64,000 bases of DNA from Dasyornis broadbenti (taxonomy: Eukaryota > Chordata > Aves > Passeriformes > Dasyornithidae), in the NCBI GenBank assembly GCA_013397935.1, contig VZRN01001305.1, positions 2,517,976 through 2,581,975 on the forward strand, given 5' to 3'. The position numbers were made by a program, and so were the translations under genes. Positions 13,591 through 27,414 of this stretch are shown here, one piece after another (within the stretch, counting starts at the first letter, position 1; each line of letters starts with the position of its first letter). The notes below the pieces were generated by a model. It was not told the origin of the DNA. It saw nothing but the letters and a program-made list of their open reading frames with translations, and did not search any database.

Positions 13591-13860
13591 ACCCTCCCAC
13601 GTGGCACCAGACCAGACGGGTGGAGGGGCTCTACCGACGTACGGCGCATTCACAGCAGCGTTCCCATCCTGAGCTGCCCTGCCTGGGCACTGGTGTCAGC
13701 CTCGCCCAGCAAACAGGCAAACAGTGCTGCAGGCTGTGGACCCCAGATGGACCAGCCCATGAAAGCTTGCTCACGTGCCTTCACGTAGTGCGGCCTTCCT
13801 TCCCACCCGGTGTCCTGGTGCTCCTGTTGATCCTGCTGCACACGTGGGCTTTTTGTACCC
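13591..13860. promoter_or_regulatory. CpG-rich segment with three CACGTG boxes
   Basis: By hand count, roughly 14 CpG dinucleotides occur in about 270 bases, which stands out from the surrounding CpG-poor DNA. CACGTG, the core site of bHLH-zip factors such as USF and MYC/MAX, occurs at 13,598-13,603, 13,772-13,777 and 13,841-13,846. The segment abuts the 5' side of a minus-strand CR1, so it may be more CR1 body or another GC-rich element rather than an enhancer. A regulatory role is only a possibility. Confidence 0.3.
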
Positions 13861-16800
13861 CTGCAGCTCCTGGGAGATGCAGATGCCAAGAAGTAGGCTC
13901 TTCTTTCATGTGCCCCCCTCTATTGTTTAAAATACCATCTAAGCACCTGACTGGCTTTATGTTAATGTAGAAATATACACAGTGTGATTCGGAATTCACC
14001 TTTGGCTCTCCAGTTTTTAGGGAAGGCTGCCTTGTAATAATTTTCAAGAAGTTGCAGTGATCTCCCCATTCCCCTCTGACAGCCACGTTACTGACTGGTC
14101 ATTCCAGAAGGAGATGGTGTTGGCTAATGGCTGGAACACTGTAGCCTTGTCACCTTGTTTATTGCACCTCTCTGTTACTATCCATATGACCTACAGCACA
14201 GAGGCTAAGGTATTTCTCTATCATTTTTACTGTCTGCAAAAGAAGGTTAAAACCACTAACTCTGTGGGATGTTGTAAAGCTTTAATGGCTCAAAAGTACT
14301 TTGAAATTATCAGGTAAATGATTCCAAATAAATGCCCAGACAGTTATTAGAATTCTCTAATTCTCCTCTGATGCATTATGTCTGGCTACTTTGAAGTGTC
14401 CCTTCTATGTTTGTTTGGGGGTTTTTTAGTAGCTAAATTTTCTTAGTGTGGCGAAATGGTTCATGCAAATGCAAAAAAACTTTGAAGATGGAAGGAAACA
14501 GTACTTATATAAGACAGGAAAAGAATGACTCAGTAATCAGTTTCTGGAAGAGAGCATTTGATAGGGAAAGTGGATAAATTTAAAGGTCAGTCTTGGTTAC
14601 AAAATAATATTCAGATTACTTAATATATTACCAATTTTTCTGTTATTTCATCCCTATGAGGCAAAATGCTTGCAGTTATTCAGGCAGCAGACTCTTCTTT
14701 TAAGAAATTCAAGCAATCCAAAGCATAATTGCCTTTCCCTCATTGAAGGCATATTTCCACAAACTCTCACCTTTCTCTCCAACCTCAAGGTTACTTCATG
14801 GAGATTATAATGAGAAGGAAAATTGATACATTCTTTGTCTTCAAACTTGTAGAATTGTGATACCCAAAGGAATCAGTACTGTGTGATTTATGACTCCTCT
14901 ATTTTGTTATGAAGAAATGTTAAACATCTTTAATACGTTAAATATCATGTTATCCAAGTTTGGCTGTTGATTGCAACATGTTCGCCCTTTATTCCCTAGA
15001 AGAATTTGCAGAATACCTTTCTGTAACTTTCCACATTGCTATCAGCTGTGCAGTGCTATGCTTTATTTGTATGATTGGAAGCTTTTCCAGTTGTCTGGGT
15101 AATTGTACCATTTGAGGGATATTACCCTGTTTTGTAGCCTGCAGATTCTTCTGAATCATTTCCTATGTTAATAAACTTTTATTTTTGTGTTTAAAAAGCT
15201 CCAAACCTGATTTAAACTAAGTGCATAGTATGTTCTTCTCTTCTCAGAGGGGTCCCACACAGACCTTGACTGCACTTCCATTAACACCAAGAAAAATTCC
15301 TTTTCTGCTTGAAAGGGAGTAAGTGATAAAGTGCTAAAGTGCTGTTGGGGTGTTGGTGATAGTATCAAGCTGCACAGTATTTTTAACAGATAATATTGAA
15401 ACATGAAGAAAACCTACAAAAAAAAAAGAAAAGAAAAAAAAAAGAAAAAAAAGACAACTCAAAATAATTTAAACTGAAACGTTTTGTAAGCTGACAGGAC
15501 ACCAAGCCAGGAATCAAACAGGTCTGCATTTTGCCTGGAAATAATGTTCTACCCTAAATCAACAGTTTAGCCAGGAAGCAAAACAACTTTTTCCTTGAGA
15601 GACAGTGAGTGAAGCTTTAAGTACTGCAAGTTGTTGACTGCGGGAATGTTTCCTGATTGTCTCAAGGTGCGAAGTTTTTAAGCATTATCTTTACATTATC
15701 TTTAATTTAAAATGCAAAGCTGACTGGTAAAAAGATTTGCTGCTTGGTTGTGTTACTTCCTTTCCATTTCTTTTCAATTTGCATTTGGTTATCAGAGCAA
15801 AAATTGAATATTTTTAGACATTTGGGGTGAAAACTAACAAAATAATCACCAGGACAGTACTCCACTACTGAATCATAACCTTGCTCTTCCAGGAGGTTTT
15901 GTGGCAAGAAATGGACATATTAGTCCAGGGAGATGGCAGTGAGACGCCATTCCCCATTCCTTCATCTCCTGGAAACACATTTCTGTATGCACAGTAGGTG
16001 TCACTTCTGCCAGAAGGAAAGAAGTCACCTGAACAGAGAGCTGAGCTGAAGTCTGGCTTGAGAGTATTTGTGCAGCCTCTCAGCCTGAGCCCTGGAGGAA
16101 GATGTGTAAGCTCGAGGCTTCACAGCTGGTTTCTGGAGAGTCTTCTGCAAATGCAGATCCTACTGGTCAGAAATTTGAGGTCTATAAGGTCTGCTTCATT
16201 TTGCATACTCTGAATAAGGGATCTCTTGGTTCTCAAGAGCATGGTGACTTGTCATCCCAGTATGGTAAAACATCCTGTTGCTTTTCTCTAAAGGATGTAA
16301 AAAACTGCAGTGACCTAAAAACCCAGAAGGTGACAATTCCTATGAAAACGAAAAGATGAAAACAACAGAATATCGCAAATCTCCTTTTGTTTAGTTGAGA
16401 AAAAATGTTTAGGAGCCAGAAGGTGCTGCAGTAGTACTAGAGGCTTAGATTTCAAGAGAAATTTTACAAATTTACAGGAACTTTCAGCATGTGCTTTTGT
16501 CCCACCGGAACAGCTGTTGGTATATGTGTTCTGTTGAACAGGGATCGGATTATACATGTTCTTTAAATTAAGTATATCCTTAACTGCCTATTTAGATCAG
16601 GGTCTTAGTGGCCTGGATAGGATGAGAAGAAGTATCCCAGATCCAAGGATGTGCAAACAAGCTGGAGAATTATATTAAGAAATCTGAATTTAGGACACAA
16701 CAGATTAAAATTCCTCTGAAAAAAGATAAGGCAGAGAACAAGTAAAAATCCACAAGGGACTAGTCAAAAAATCTGAGGTTAAAAAATGAACTCTGGGAAT

Positions 16801-19655
16801 GGAAAACAGAGGTGGCAGCTACACAAGAACATTGTCTTAAGTTACTGCTAGCAGGAAAAAGTGAGAGTTAAAAGCCATGATAAGTTAAAAACTGGGCAAG
16901 GCAAAGCAATTCCGGGATGAGGAGGGGCATTTATAAGCATTTTAATGGTACCATGGGCAAATGTGAAATGGCCTGGTATTCACTGAGAGGAAAGTAACCC
17001 AAAACCTTCCACACTGCAGATACTCAATTTCATTTTCAAGCTATGTTAGCAGCCAGATGGGGGTTTCAAGTAAAGTATCTACTGATTAAAATAGAAGAAA
17101 GATGTCTCAAAACTAAGAGTGCTTAAAAATCAGCAGATGGAAGTGTGTGCATCAGACAGCCTCCTGCGTACAAATAAACAGGCAATAGAGAAAATCATGG
17201 GTAAAAAAAGATGAAGAATGCTGGTACTTGCCCTAAGCTAGGACTCCTGAAAATTTCATCCCAAAAATGTCACTCCTGCCAAGGCTGGTACAGTCTTCCA
17301 AGAATACTCTTCCACCTAGAATGTCTATGGCTACAAAATGAGTCCCAAGTCACTCTGGGGAAATTGTTTTTATGACTACTTGGAATATGTATCAGTGGAC
17401 TACTTGTGATAGCATCTATGGCACTCACATCTCTGAACTCACAAAACCTGGAATGTTCCTGGGATCCCACACTGAATCTCCACCCAGTTGTCTAGCTGTT
17501 TGCTATCTCTTATGTGGCCATCAGCAGGAGAGCATTTTCCAGATGAATAAAAAAAGTACACAGAGACCAGCTGGAAGAACAAAACTTGGTATGTCTGATC
17601 CTCTGGCCGCTACAGTAACAGTGAAACATGGTCTCTGCATAGTTCATATGCTCATGGCTTTGACGGAAATGTGTGTCCTGCTGTTTCTTCTCCTGACTCT
17701 GTTCTTTGAGAAGACTTCAGGCATGGCAGCACACAGACAGCCACACATCCAGCCACCATCAGTGAATGAGGGAACTGGAAACTCTGGGGCAAGGAGGTGA
17801 CCCAGGAGAACAAAGACTAAATAAGAGGTGGGTGAGGTTGGAAGCGCCATGGCAGGGAGGACACAAGGAAGGGTAGGGTGGACAGGGAGCAGATGTGGAT
17901 TGGGTGGATTGGGTCTCCAGCGCAGGCTGGGCTGGGAGCCATGCCAATGAGGACACCTGGCCAAGGAAGTGGATGAGACAGACCTGGATGAAAACAAGCT
18001 GAACTACAGCATGTTGAGCCAAGGCTGTGCGAGAGACTCACAACTGCCTTAAGGATCTGCAAAACAGTGGCATTTCTGAGTTCATGATTTCTCTGCACCC
18101 AGCAGATGCCTGGGGAGATCACTGGCAGTCAATCTGTCTGCATCCTTGGAGAGCTCTGATAGCTTTCTCAAACCTCTATTTACTTCGCCTTGCTCAGATA
18201 CAGAACCCTGGTGGTGCTGTAGACAGTGAAGATCAAGATATTTTGCTGCCACTGCTCATTAGATAGTGCCATCCACCCTGTGTGTTGAGAGACAGAAAAA
18301 TGTACTGTGTGATAATGGCATCCAGGGCCCATCTGTCCCTGGAAGATGTACTAGCAAGGGCTAAAATTAAACAGCATGGATGATTTTAATTCTGGCTTTC
18401 TTCAGCAGTCTTTTGAGAGAAACCTTAATACCATGTTTTGAACAGATATTTCTATGCATAATTTCCTGGCTTTACTTCCCTGCCACTCTCTTTTTGCAGG
18501 GTACTTGTGTAGAAACATTTCCTCTCGGACTTCCTTCTTCCAGCTGTGCCACTGTGCTTTGGAGCCTGATGGATTCCTCCTGCTCAATACCTGAGTCCAG
18601 CAAGAAGCACCAGCAAGGCAGAGGAGACCAGGCATATGGAGACCCACGCAGGTGCGTGGTCTTGTTGTATGCCAGCTGTGCCCAGCATGGGCAGCATCCC
18701 TGAGTAAGCACAAGGTAGACCTGGGACAGGGCATCCCTTTGTATCTGCAATCTGTATTGTTTCAGAGGTTTTCCAGTAATTAAACCTCAGGCAGACTTGT
18801 AGCATGGGAGAAGATAGGAGTAGGCATGAATAGCATAAATAGGAGTAAGTATTTCAGCTGTAGATACATTGACTGAAGTAAACAGGTGCCTCTTGTAAAA
18901 TGCCAGTAAATGACTATATGTCATGTGAAGTCCGATGGTTTCACCATGTATGCCAATAACAGAGAAGGGCTGCCTATGAATGTTTGTGGAGCCAGAAAGG
19001 GCAGGGTATGTAAATTCAGGTTCTGCTGCGTAGCATGCTACTTCCCTAGGCTTTTGTTTCAGCATCACCACTCAGTCTTGTGAGTGAGCATATGGCCAAA
19101 AATGGATTTAAGAAATCTAGGAGTTCATGGATCTGCAGCTTGCCATTGGCAGTGCAATGTGGTGGGGTGCACAGGTGGGGACAGCAGCTCTTGGTCACTC
19201 CTCATTTTGGTCTCACCCTGCCCCGTGCGCAGGTGATGGGCCCATTCAGCTCCCATCCCATCACTAGGCAGAAATGGCCTCTGGTTTTCTACTGCAGCCA
19301 TCTGTGTGAAATGCAGGTCCTGGAGCCTATCAAATATAACCCTGGGGTTTATACATTGCTGAGAGGCTTATGAGCCCATCTGTCTTGAACCAATGACACG
19401 GCACAAAATTGTTTCTTCAAAAATTAGGCAGTATTTCCATAAATATAACTTCTGGTGTGAATTTCTGAATTTTGCTAATATAACTGTTCTAGTGAATAAT
19501 GGAAATAATTTTATGTAAGTGTAAGCAGAGGAAAAATTCAATGCCATGAATTAGGAATAATTTTAAGTTTCTCTCAGTATGTACACTGAAAATGCCGTTA
19601 TCTGGAATCTGAAAATTATGGATCATAATTTGAGGTTTTAAGTAGTGTGTTTACA
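13861..19655. other. unique noncoding DNA with an A-rich tract
   Basis: No gene or named repeat was recognised. An A-rich low-complexity tract with scattered G lies at about 15,418-15,453. Segments near 16,600-17,220 are rich in 'aaaa' and 'gaga' words and look like old decayed repeat, but no family could be assigned. Confidence 0.5.
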
Positions 19656-19658
19656 TGC

Positions 19659-19742
19659 TGTCTGTCTGTCTGTCTGTTTGTCTGTTTGTCTGTCTGTCTA
19701 TCTGTCTGTCTATCTATCTATCTGTCTATCTATCTATCATCC

Positions 19743-19830
<88 letters not shown>
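19659..19830 (+). repeat. compound tetranucleotide microsatellite (TCTG)n(TCTA)n
   Basis: About 170 bases of tetranucleotide repeat: a TCTG-rich block with TTTG and TCTA interruptions (about 19,659-19,735), a short break 'atcatccatc', then a nearly pure TCTA block running to 19,830. Because the unit length is not a multiple of three, all three plus-strand frames stay open and encode cysteine/serine/leucine/tyrosine repeats. Those frames are artefacts of the repeat. The long uninterrupted TCTA part is likely to vary in length between individuals. Confidence 0.97.
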
Positions 19831-22800
19831 CCAGGAGCCAAAGCAAAGCTCATCTTGTCACTGCTGATCTGACTTAATTTTTTATTTCACTTTGATCTGT
19901 TTAGGATATCTTTGGGCTCTCCTCTTGCCCAGAGAGTTGTAGCTAAAGGACTTTAGAGGTATTATGTAAAATTTATTAAATAATTCCTGAGAGCTGGAAG
20001 AGTACAGTTTTCCCAGTTATAATTAAGGAACTGAGATGTTTATGTAGAAATAAATGGGATTCAGGTGCTAAATAGTTTCCAGAGTTGGCCTGAGAGGTTT
20101 TAGACTATTGGGACTGGCTGACATGCATGTTGAAAAGCATTGCAAGAAACCTGTATGAGCAATGTGTTTTGAAATGTGATACTAAAAACTCATCCAAGGA
20201 CCAACGCTCAACACTGCAAACATTATCCTGCTCTTATTTTAACATTTCAACAGACACTGTGGTTCTATTTGGTATTTTGTATTTGGTGTTTTTTTGTTTG
20301 TTTGTTTGTTTGTTTTATCTTGAGCTGTCTTAAAAACTGTCAATTTAGTATGTAATTAATTCACTCAACATGAGTGGATTTTATAGTGATAGAAGTATCA
20401 ACAATTACTTTTCTGCCAAGACTGTGGTGGTGTTAGATGCTGTGTAACTCTTAGGGTGAAAGTATGTGTTGTTGCAGCAAATTGAAAACTGGCATCTAAA
20501 GGTAAAATTTGAATTCGTATGGTAGGATCTAGAAAGTTACTTTTTTCAGGCATTCTGGATATTTGCCAAGTATATGTCACACAGAAAGACATATTTATCT
20601 TTTGAAATTGATGCACATATTTCTAAGTTTACTTGGTTGTGTACTTGTGAGAAGAGGTTGGTCTACAGGTTAATTGTGTGATAGTTACTATGTGTTCATT
20701 GATAATCCCTAAAAGACCAGGAAAGAGGTGACATCTTGTTCCCTAGGGCAAGAGCACAGGATGTGCCTAGGAGTAGGTGGAAGATGCACCAGCTTTAGAA
20801 ATGAAAGCAGTGATAATAATAAAAAATGTCAAGGTGCTAACATCTTGTGGCAGTATTAAGAAACAACCTAAACCAAGATCAAGCATTGATGGTTTTTCAT
20901 AGAAGATAATGCGTGGGATAAAGATTTTTTCCTGTACGTCCATTTTTATTGAACAGTTGAATTTCTCAGGAGGAAGAAACACATTGGGATTTTGGCATTG
21001 GTGCGCCAATTTGTTTTATTTATCCAGTTATAAGTGCAGTGAGAAACTGTGCTAAAAAGCTGTAGCTGAGGTGGATCCTGGTGCCCATTCCAGCTGTTTT
21101 GCTGCTTGCTGGGAAGATAAGGGAAGGCCGATCTCCCTGGCCAAGTCTCCCTGGCACTTGTTTCACCTTCACTCTCACTTTGTGCTGGGGGAGAGCACCC
21201 TGCCCCATGACACTTTTTGGGTGCCGCCCACCCTGGGGCCACACCCCGGCAGCCTGGCACAGCAAGGCCGGCTCCCAGCGGGATTCACGCTTGGCAGCTG
21301 GCTGTCTCTGCTTCTGGGGTTAGCACTGCTTTTTTTCCAGGGAGCAGCTCGTGGAAAACACGGGGCTAGTCCCTCGGGAAGGCTGTCTTTCCCAGGCAGG
21401 ACCAACACAGCTCACAGGGATGTAAATGTGCAGCACAGAGCCGTCAAAAAGTTAAGAGATTCCTGAGAGCAGCCGAGCTTTCAGTGATCTGCATCCTAAG
21501 TAATCCAAAACTCTTGGGCTTGCAAAAGCTACTTTTAAAAGTGGTCTAATTAACTCCTTTTATTTGCATGCCTTAACAAATACTTGCTTTACGTGAAGAA
21601 GATGTTAACAGAGGTTCTCTGCTTTGCTGATTACAGATTTACAGTTATGGATATCTGTTACAATATTTTGTGGTTTTCTATTTTTGGATTTTTGGCTTAA
21701 CCCAGGCCAATCAACTCAGTCTCTTGAGGTAGCAGAGGAACTACAAAATATCACTTAACAGCAAGCAAAAAGAGTGCTATACAATACCATGGTAGACGAT
21801 TTTAGTGAGTTCCCATTTATGAATTCATCCGAGTTCTTGGAAGTAAAACAACTTTGTCCTGAAAATAAAAGTATGTGTACACAAAGGGCATCAAATCTCT
21901 CTAATATGGCAATTTTAATTTCATTTTTATATTCTTTATAAATGTTCACAGAGTAATAGTGATTGAGTTCCTTGATACTTCATACTATAAATTTCTCAGT
22001 GAACCATTCTCTGGCAGTGTTACAGAATGGATTTATTTTAATTGAAAACCATGCTGGGAAGTGTGGGATGTTTATATGCTCAGTTCAGATTCTCTGCCTG
22101 CAAGGAGCCGCTGTATCCTCGGCATAACCTTTTACCTTTCCCCTTCCCCATCCCTGTGGTGGGCTGCCCTCCTGGAGGTTCTTTCCCAGGCATGGGGAAG
22201 CAAGGATGACCATCCCTGCAGCCATGGTTGCTTTTCCTCACCCAGATATGGCTGCTCCCAGAGTCTCTCATCTGCTTTCCTTGCCATCCCACTGTGCTTC
22301 CCAGGGCTGTCTGCCTCGTTTGGGCTCGTGCAGCCCAGCTTTGTGCTGCTGTTGAAATGTGCAGAGGCAAGCCTGACGTGTCAAGGCCAAGAAGTGTCAG
22401 GAGCATAAAGAAAAAGTTAGAGGGATCACTGTGCACAGCAACGTGCAGCCTGAAAAGGCATAGAGAGATGTCAGAATGCTAGTTCCTAGGGTACAAACAA
22501 CTAGCATATGCAGAAGAAGGAAAAATTTCAATCTTAAAAGAAAAAAAGGTATCCTGGGAGTAGGAATATTTCAGTCTGCACATTGATAATTTTTTACAAG
22601 CTGAGATTTGTAAGCAGTATTTTTGACAGATTATTGAAAGGAGAGCAAGTCCAAGCTGAGGGTTGCTGGGCCTAGAGTCCCAGTGTCTGAATTCCCAAAT
22701 GTTCCTAATTCCATGGGGATATCACAGGCTCCTGGTGCCTGCATGGCTTAGGAGCTTATGGTACCTCTAGCCAAGCACCAGGACTTCCCCAGGATTTGAA

Positions 22801-25800
22801 AAAATGTCTGCTTCTTGCTGAAATGGAAAATAACTGGGATAGCCCTTCAGTTGTAATCATCTGGATATTACATCCCCTCTAGCTTGTGGAGCAGGGCCAC
22901 AATGTGCCCCTGGGGCATAGATGCTGGACAATCAGCCCCCCTGGCCAAGGTGGCAAATGCCCAGTCAAAATGAGACCATTTCATTGACTGACCAGGGTTG
23001 AGTGTGACCGCTGTTGGGTTTCCCTTACTTGGAAAAGTTCTAAGTCAGAAATAAGTCCATGGGGAGGGAGGCAGATCATTGGAGAGAGATCCGGGGGGTG
23101 TTCAGGGATGAACAGGATGCTGCTGAACCCTGCTGCTGCTTGCTGGGAGCCAGGAGCAGCCAGGAAGGAAGGATCTGCACTGCACTGAGCCACTGTGGGG
23201 CCAGCAACAAGATGCAGCAGCCTATGGCCAGGAGGAGGCAAACGCTGTGCAAAATTGCCTCTGATCTCTCCTTGTTGGTCTCACAGTGCCAGCACTCCCC
23301 TAAAGCAGTAAGGGCTTTCTGCAAGTGCTTACAGAAAGGTGCAAGTTGAAAGTTAGTGTGTGTCATCAGGAAACCCCATACACCAGGTGGAAACAACCAA
23401 CCTCAGTTGTAACACAAGCTGAATTTCTGTTACACTAAGGGTTTTTAAATTATGGAGCAGTTTCCAAAGTCAGCAATAAAAAGAGCTGCATATCAGCTCA
23501 AGAGAAGATAGACAAATTTATGGAAAATGAGGTAACCTGAGACACAGCCACTGGCTGGATTTATGTGCTTGGGAATAGATGCTGAGATATCAATGCATTG
23601 TATGATGTCTGTATTACTTACTGTCACAAATGCAGGTTTAGATGGACCATTGCTTCTGGCTCTGACATACCTATGCTTTAGTAAAAAACAATTGCTTCCA
23701 TAATACAGGAAGAAACAATGGAATGATAAAATCTAAGTGTATTGGAAACAAGCGTTCTGTATGAAACTTGTGGTTTGCTGTCCATTTTTTAAGACTTAAT
23801 CTTCTCTCTACAGCAGGGATTTTTTGGCAGCTCTGGTGATTCCATATTATGTTTGTGCATGTTTTGCTGTAGGGTATAACCTCATTTTGTTCCCAGTTTC
23901 GACACAAAGGATGGAATAAGTAAATATGAGTGTACGTATACACACAAAGATTAGTACACATACACAAATATATATATGTGTTTAGCAGTAGGTATTTGTG
24001 AAATCAGATAACAGATGGTTCTGTGACATTCTGAACATCCTACAGACTACCAACAGCAATTTCCTAGTGTACGTAAACTTAAAGGTTTTTGAAAAGAATC
24101 TTTGGGGACTGTAATATTTCATTTTCTGGTATATTGAGTTTCTGATTAGATTTCACTGTCTGTTATTTTTTAATGCAGCCTGCCTTATTCCTTTCCTTTC
24201 AAACCTTTCTCTTGGGTGACAGTTAATGAAGCAGGAGCTCGCTTGTTCTGGTCCATCTTTCTTAGGTAAATACAAAGCACTGAGCTCTGATCCATTTTAA
24301 AACAGTCCTCCTGCTGCAAGCAAGACATGGGTGACATGGCCCTGGCCAGCCCACCAGCCAGGAGCAAGCAGTCAAGGATAGTATATCTTGACATGACACT
24401 TTAACCCTTGCCTCAGGCTCCATGTGAGCTGTTGGTGTTGTGCCTTGAGAACAGAAGGGTTTGTGTTAACAGGTCTAAATTCAGATGAAGCTGGATGCAC
24501 ACGGCATAGCCGGGAGGGCAGCGTGGAGAACCAAAGGCACTGGCATGTACTCGGAATTTTCATACAAAATGTTATGAAGCAAACAAGAAGTGATTCTTGG
24601 GATGAGTTGTTATTAGAGTTGGGGAGTTCCTCTGAGATACTAAATCTTACCTTCCATAGCACCCTTTGGACAGATGCTTACAAATGCTCTTCAGGGATAT
24701 ATATTCAACATCGCCCTTGGTTTTTATTCTTTGTTGTTAACTCATTAAATTTTTTAAAGATACAGATTATGAAATCACATTGATTGATTCCTGAATATTG
24801 CAATACATGCCTTTTTCCATCTAAGACAATAAAATGTATTACAAGTGCCTTTTTTTTAATGAAAGAGAAAGCAAGACCTTCATGTCCTGCAACATCTGCT
24901 GGGAACATAACCTAAATTGAAAACGTATGTTGTTCTTGTGGGGAGAGAGTGAGAGGTCTTCCAGTGACAGGAAGTATCAAAAAAAGTTAATGCTGAAATC
25001 AGTAAAACAACCATGCGTGACAGGAGGAAAATGAGCACATAACCTTTCTTTTCTATTTTTTTTCTTTTTTTTTTTTTTCCTTTTTTTTTTTTTTAATGAG
25101 GTGGAATGGAGATGGACAAAGACAAGACAGAGATGGGGGAGGCAGGGAGGTGGGATTATCTGTATATTGACAGAACTGTTTATTTGCTCCTGGCAGAAAT
25201 AAATCCCAGCATATATTCCCTCTAGCTTTTTCTTATTTACAGAGATGGAAAGCCTAATCTGTCGCCAAGACCCATTATCCTTCGACTTGAGTCAGAGAGT
25301 ACATCTTGCTTATTGAATCAGGGAATAGTGTGTGTTTTATGAAGACAGAAAGGAAAAGATAAGTTTACTCCTGCAACCTTCTCCTGTTTATTAGTGTGTA
25401 TAATTACTACCACTACCATAAGGAGAGAGCTGTGTTTTAGACATAGAAGAGCAGTGCAAATAAATAAATAAATAACATCTATTGAAAAATAATGAATTTG
25501 TCCTGTACTCCACCACTGTGACTATGTGGGGTGGCTCTGTGATGAGAAGCAAAGCATTTCTGAAACACTTCTGGTTTTGATGTGTCTGCTGGTTAGCTTG
25601 ATTTTACCTGCATAAACATTTCTTATGTGTGTTTTATGCTTTGCCTGAGCTCAAGCATCTCTAAGTACTTCCAATCTCCTCATAAATACACCTTTGTATT
25701 CTGCCTAATATATAAACATCACGACCCATGTCTGAGAATGTTGGGAATTTTATTAGGTTCATAAAGTTTTAGTTGCGGTCTAGCCCAATGGGTCCAAAAT

Positions 25801-27410
25801 AAATAAACGCAGAGAGCAAAAAGAGTAACAATTTTGTACTTATTTCTTCTCCTCTCCCCTGAGAGTTTCTCCAGTACTGGTGAAGTACTTGCTGCAGTGG
25901 TTTCTGTGGCTTGCTATCAAAGTATGTGCAAGCCAGTAAGTGAGAGACAGATGCAGAGTGTAAAAGCTGGGGAAAAGTAAGCGAAATAGTCCTATTGATG
26001 CATTTCACTGATTTGCTTGGTCTCCTTCCATCTTAAGGATGGTCAGAAATTGTGAATATTTGTGAATGACTTGTGACAGCCATGTTCCCTCTGTTGCTGC
26101 TCGAAGTGAAGGTGCTTGGCTGGGATAGCTTCCTAAGCTCAATGGATGGAGCATGGAAGCAATCAGCATGGCAGGATGGAAACCTCTCTTTTATCTTATA
26201 GGGACACCTCACTCTTGGACTGAGATCCTCAGTCTGGGGTGGGTCTTTCTCCAGCTCCAGACAGAGAGTGTCATTGTTCCTCCCTGAGCACAGAGCTGGC
26301 TTTGCTTACAGCATCCACCATTGACAGCTGAGTTTGGTGCCACAGTGCAGAAAAGGAGCTGTCAACAATGCCAACATCTTCAGCTGGGCTATGGGTGAGT
26401 GCAGTCTTTGCTTCAGGGTATTACACTCCAAAGATATTTCAGGCATCTCTCACTCAGCAGACCTGCCTTGCTCAGGACATACTGGGTCCATAGGACAGAA
26501 ACTGTTGGTCCTTTCCTGCTTGTGGAAAGGTGTCGCATTACCTTGAGATAAGCCTAAGTGCATGCAGCTTTCATGGCCTTTAAAACAATTCTGTAGTAAG
26601 CCTTAGACGTGTCAGAAAAATGTAGCCCTGCAAGCTTTGTAACCCCAAGAAATCAGCAAGTCATGTCTTATGTGGGAATCAAAACCATGGCTTGGGGCAG
26701 TTACAAAGCTAAATATATGAATTTTTGCACATCCACTGCAGGAGCCAGAGACACCACTTTTGCAGGAAAAATTGGGAGGTAAACCTTTAAAGATCAAGCC
26801 CCAAAGCACTTTCTGTTTGTTTAAATGCACTGCACTCATTCTGTTTCAATGCTATTGGAAAATTATTTCTGGAATGTATCAAATGGCATAATATATGTTA
26901 CAGATCCCTTTCTTAGTCAACTACAAAGCTTACACTGCATTTAAAGGGGGGAGAGAGGCAACTTTTTATTGTTCAAGAATTTTGATAAAGGAAAAGATTT
27001 TTTAGAGCAGTTAACTGTAACTGAGCTACAATTGCAAACCAAGTAAGACCATGCTATTTTTTTTTTCTTTTTCTTAACTCACAGCTGCACAGTCAACTAT
27101 TAGGTTTCCTTGGAAATCTTTCAGCAAATCAAAATTTTGTTGGAAACATCAACACAACTTTCATAATGCAAAATACTTGGGCTTTTGAAATGCCTTGGAT
27201 TTGACAGACTTCTGGGAGCTCAAAGGTGAGTTCCTGCCAGGTTTGGTCAGAGGTAGGAGCTGCCAGCCCCTTAACCCTAAGGGAGCTGTTGAGGAATCCA
27301 TGTAGTGCAGGTAGCTCAGGGTACAGCTGCAGATTGAGCCCTGGGTGAGGACAGCTCGAGGCAAGGGGCTATGTCCTGGTGCTGTCCCTTTTAACAACAA
27401 AGGGCACAAG
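19831..27410. other. unique noncoding DNA with simple-sequence tracts
   Basis: No gene was recognised in this 7.6-kb stretch. Short low-complexity tracts are (TTTG)n at about 20,292-20,314, a 51-base pyrimidine tract dominated by T at about 25,044-25,094, and (AAAT)n at about 25,458-25,475. Segments at 21,130-21,420, 22,100-22,370 and 23,080-23,300 are relatively GC-rich but have overlapping chance frames on both strands. Confidence 0.5.
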
Positions 27411-27414
27411 GACC

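Noticed and set aside
19645..19877. Three overlapping Cys/Ser/Tyr/Leu-rich open frames
   Set aside because: They are translations of the TCTG/TCTA microsatellite.
27300..27345. 'ggtagctcagggtac' considered as a tRNA-like A box
   Set aside because: No B box, cloverleaf pairing or anticodon arm could be built around it.
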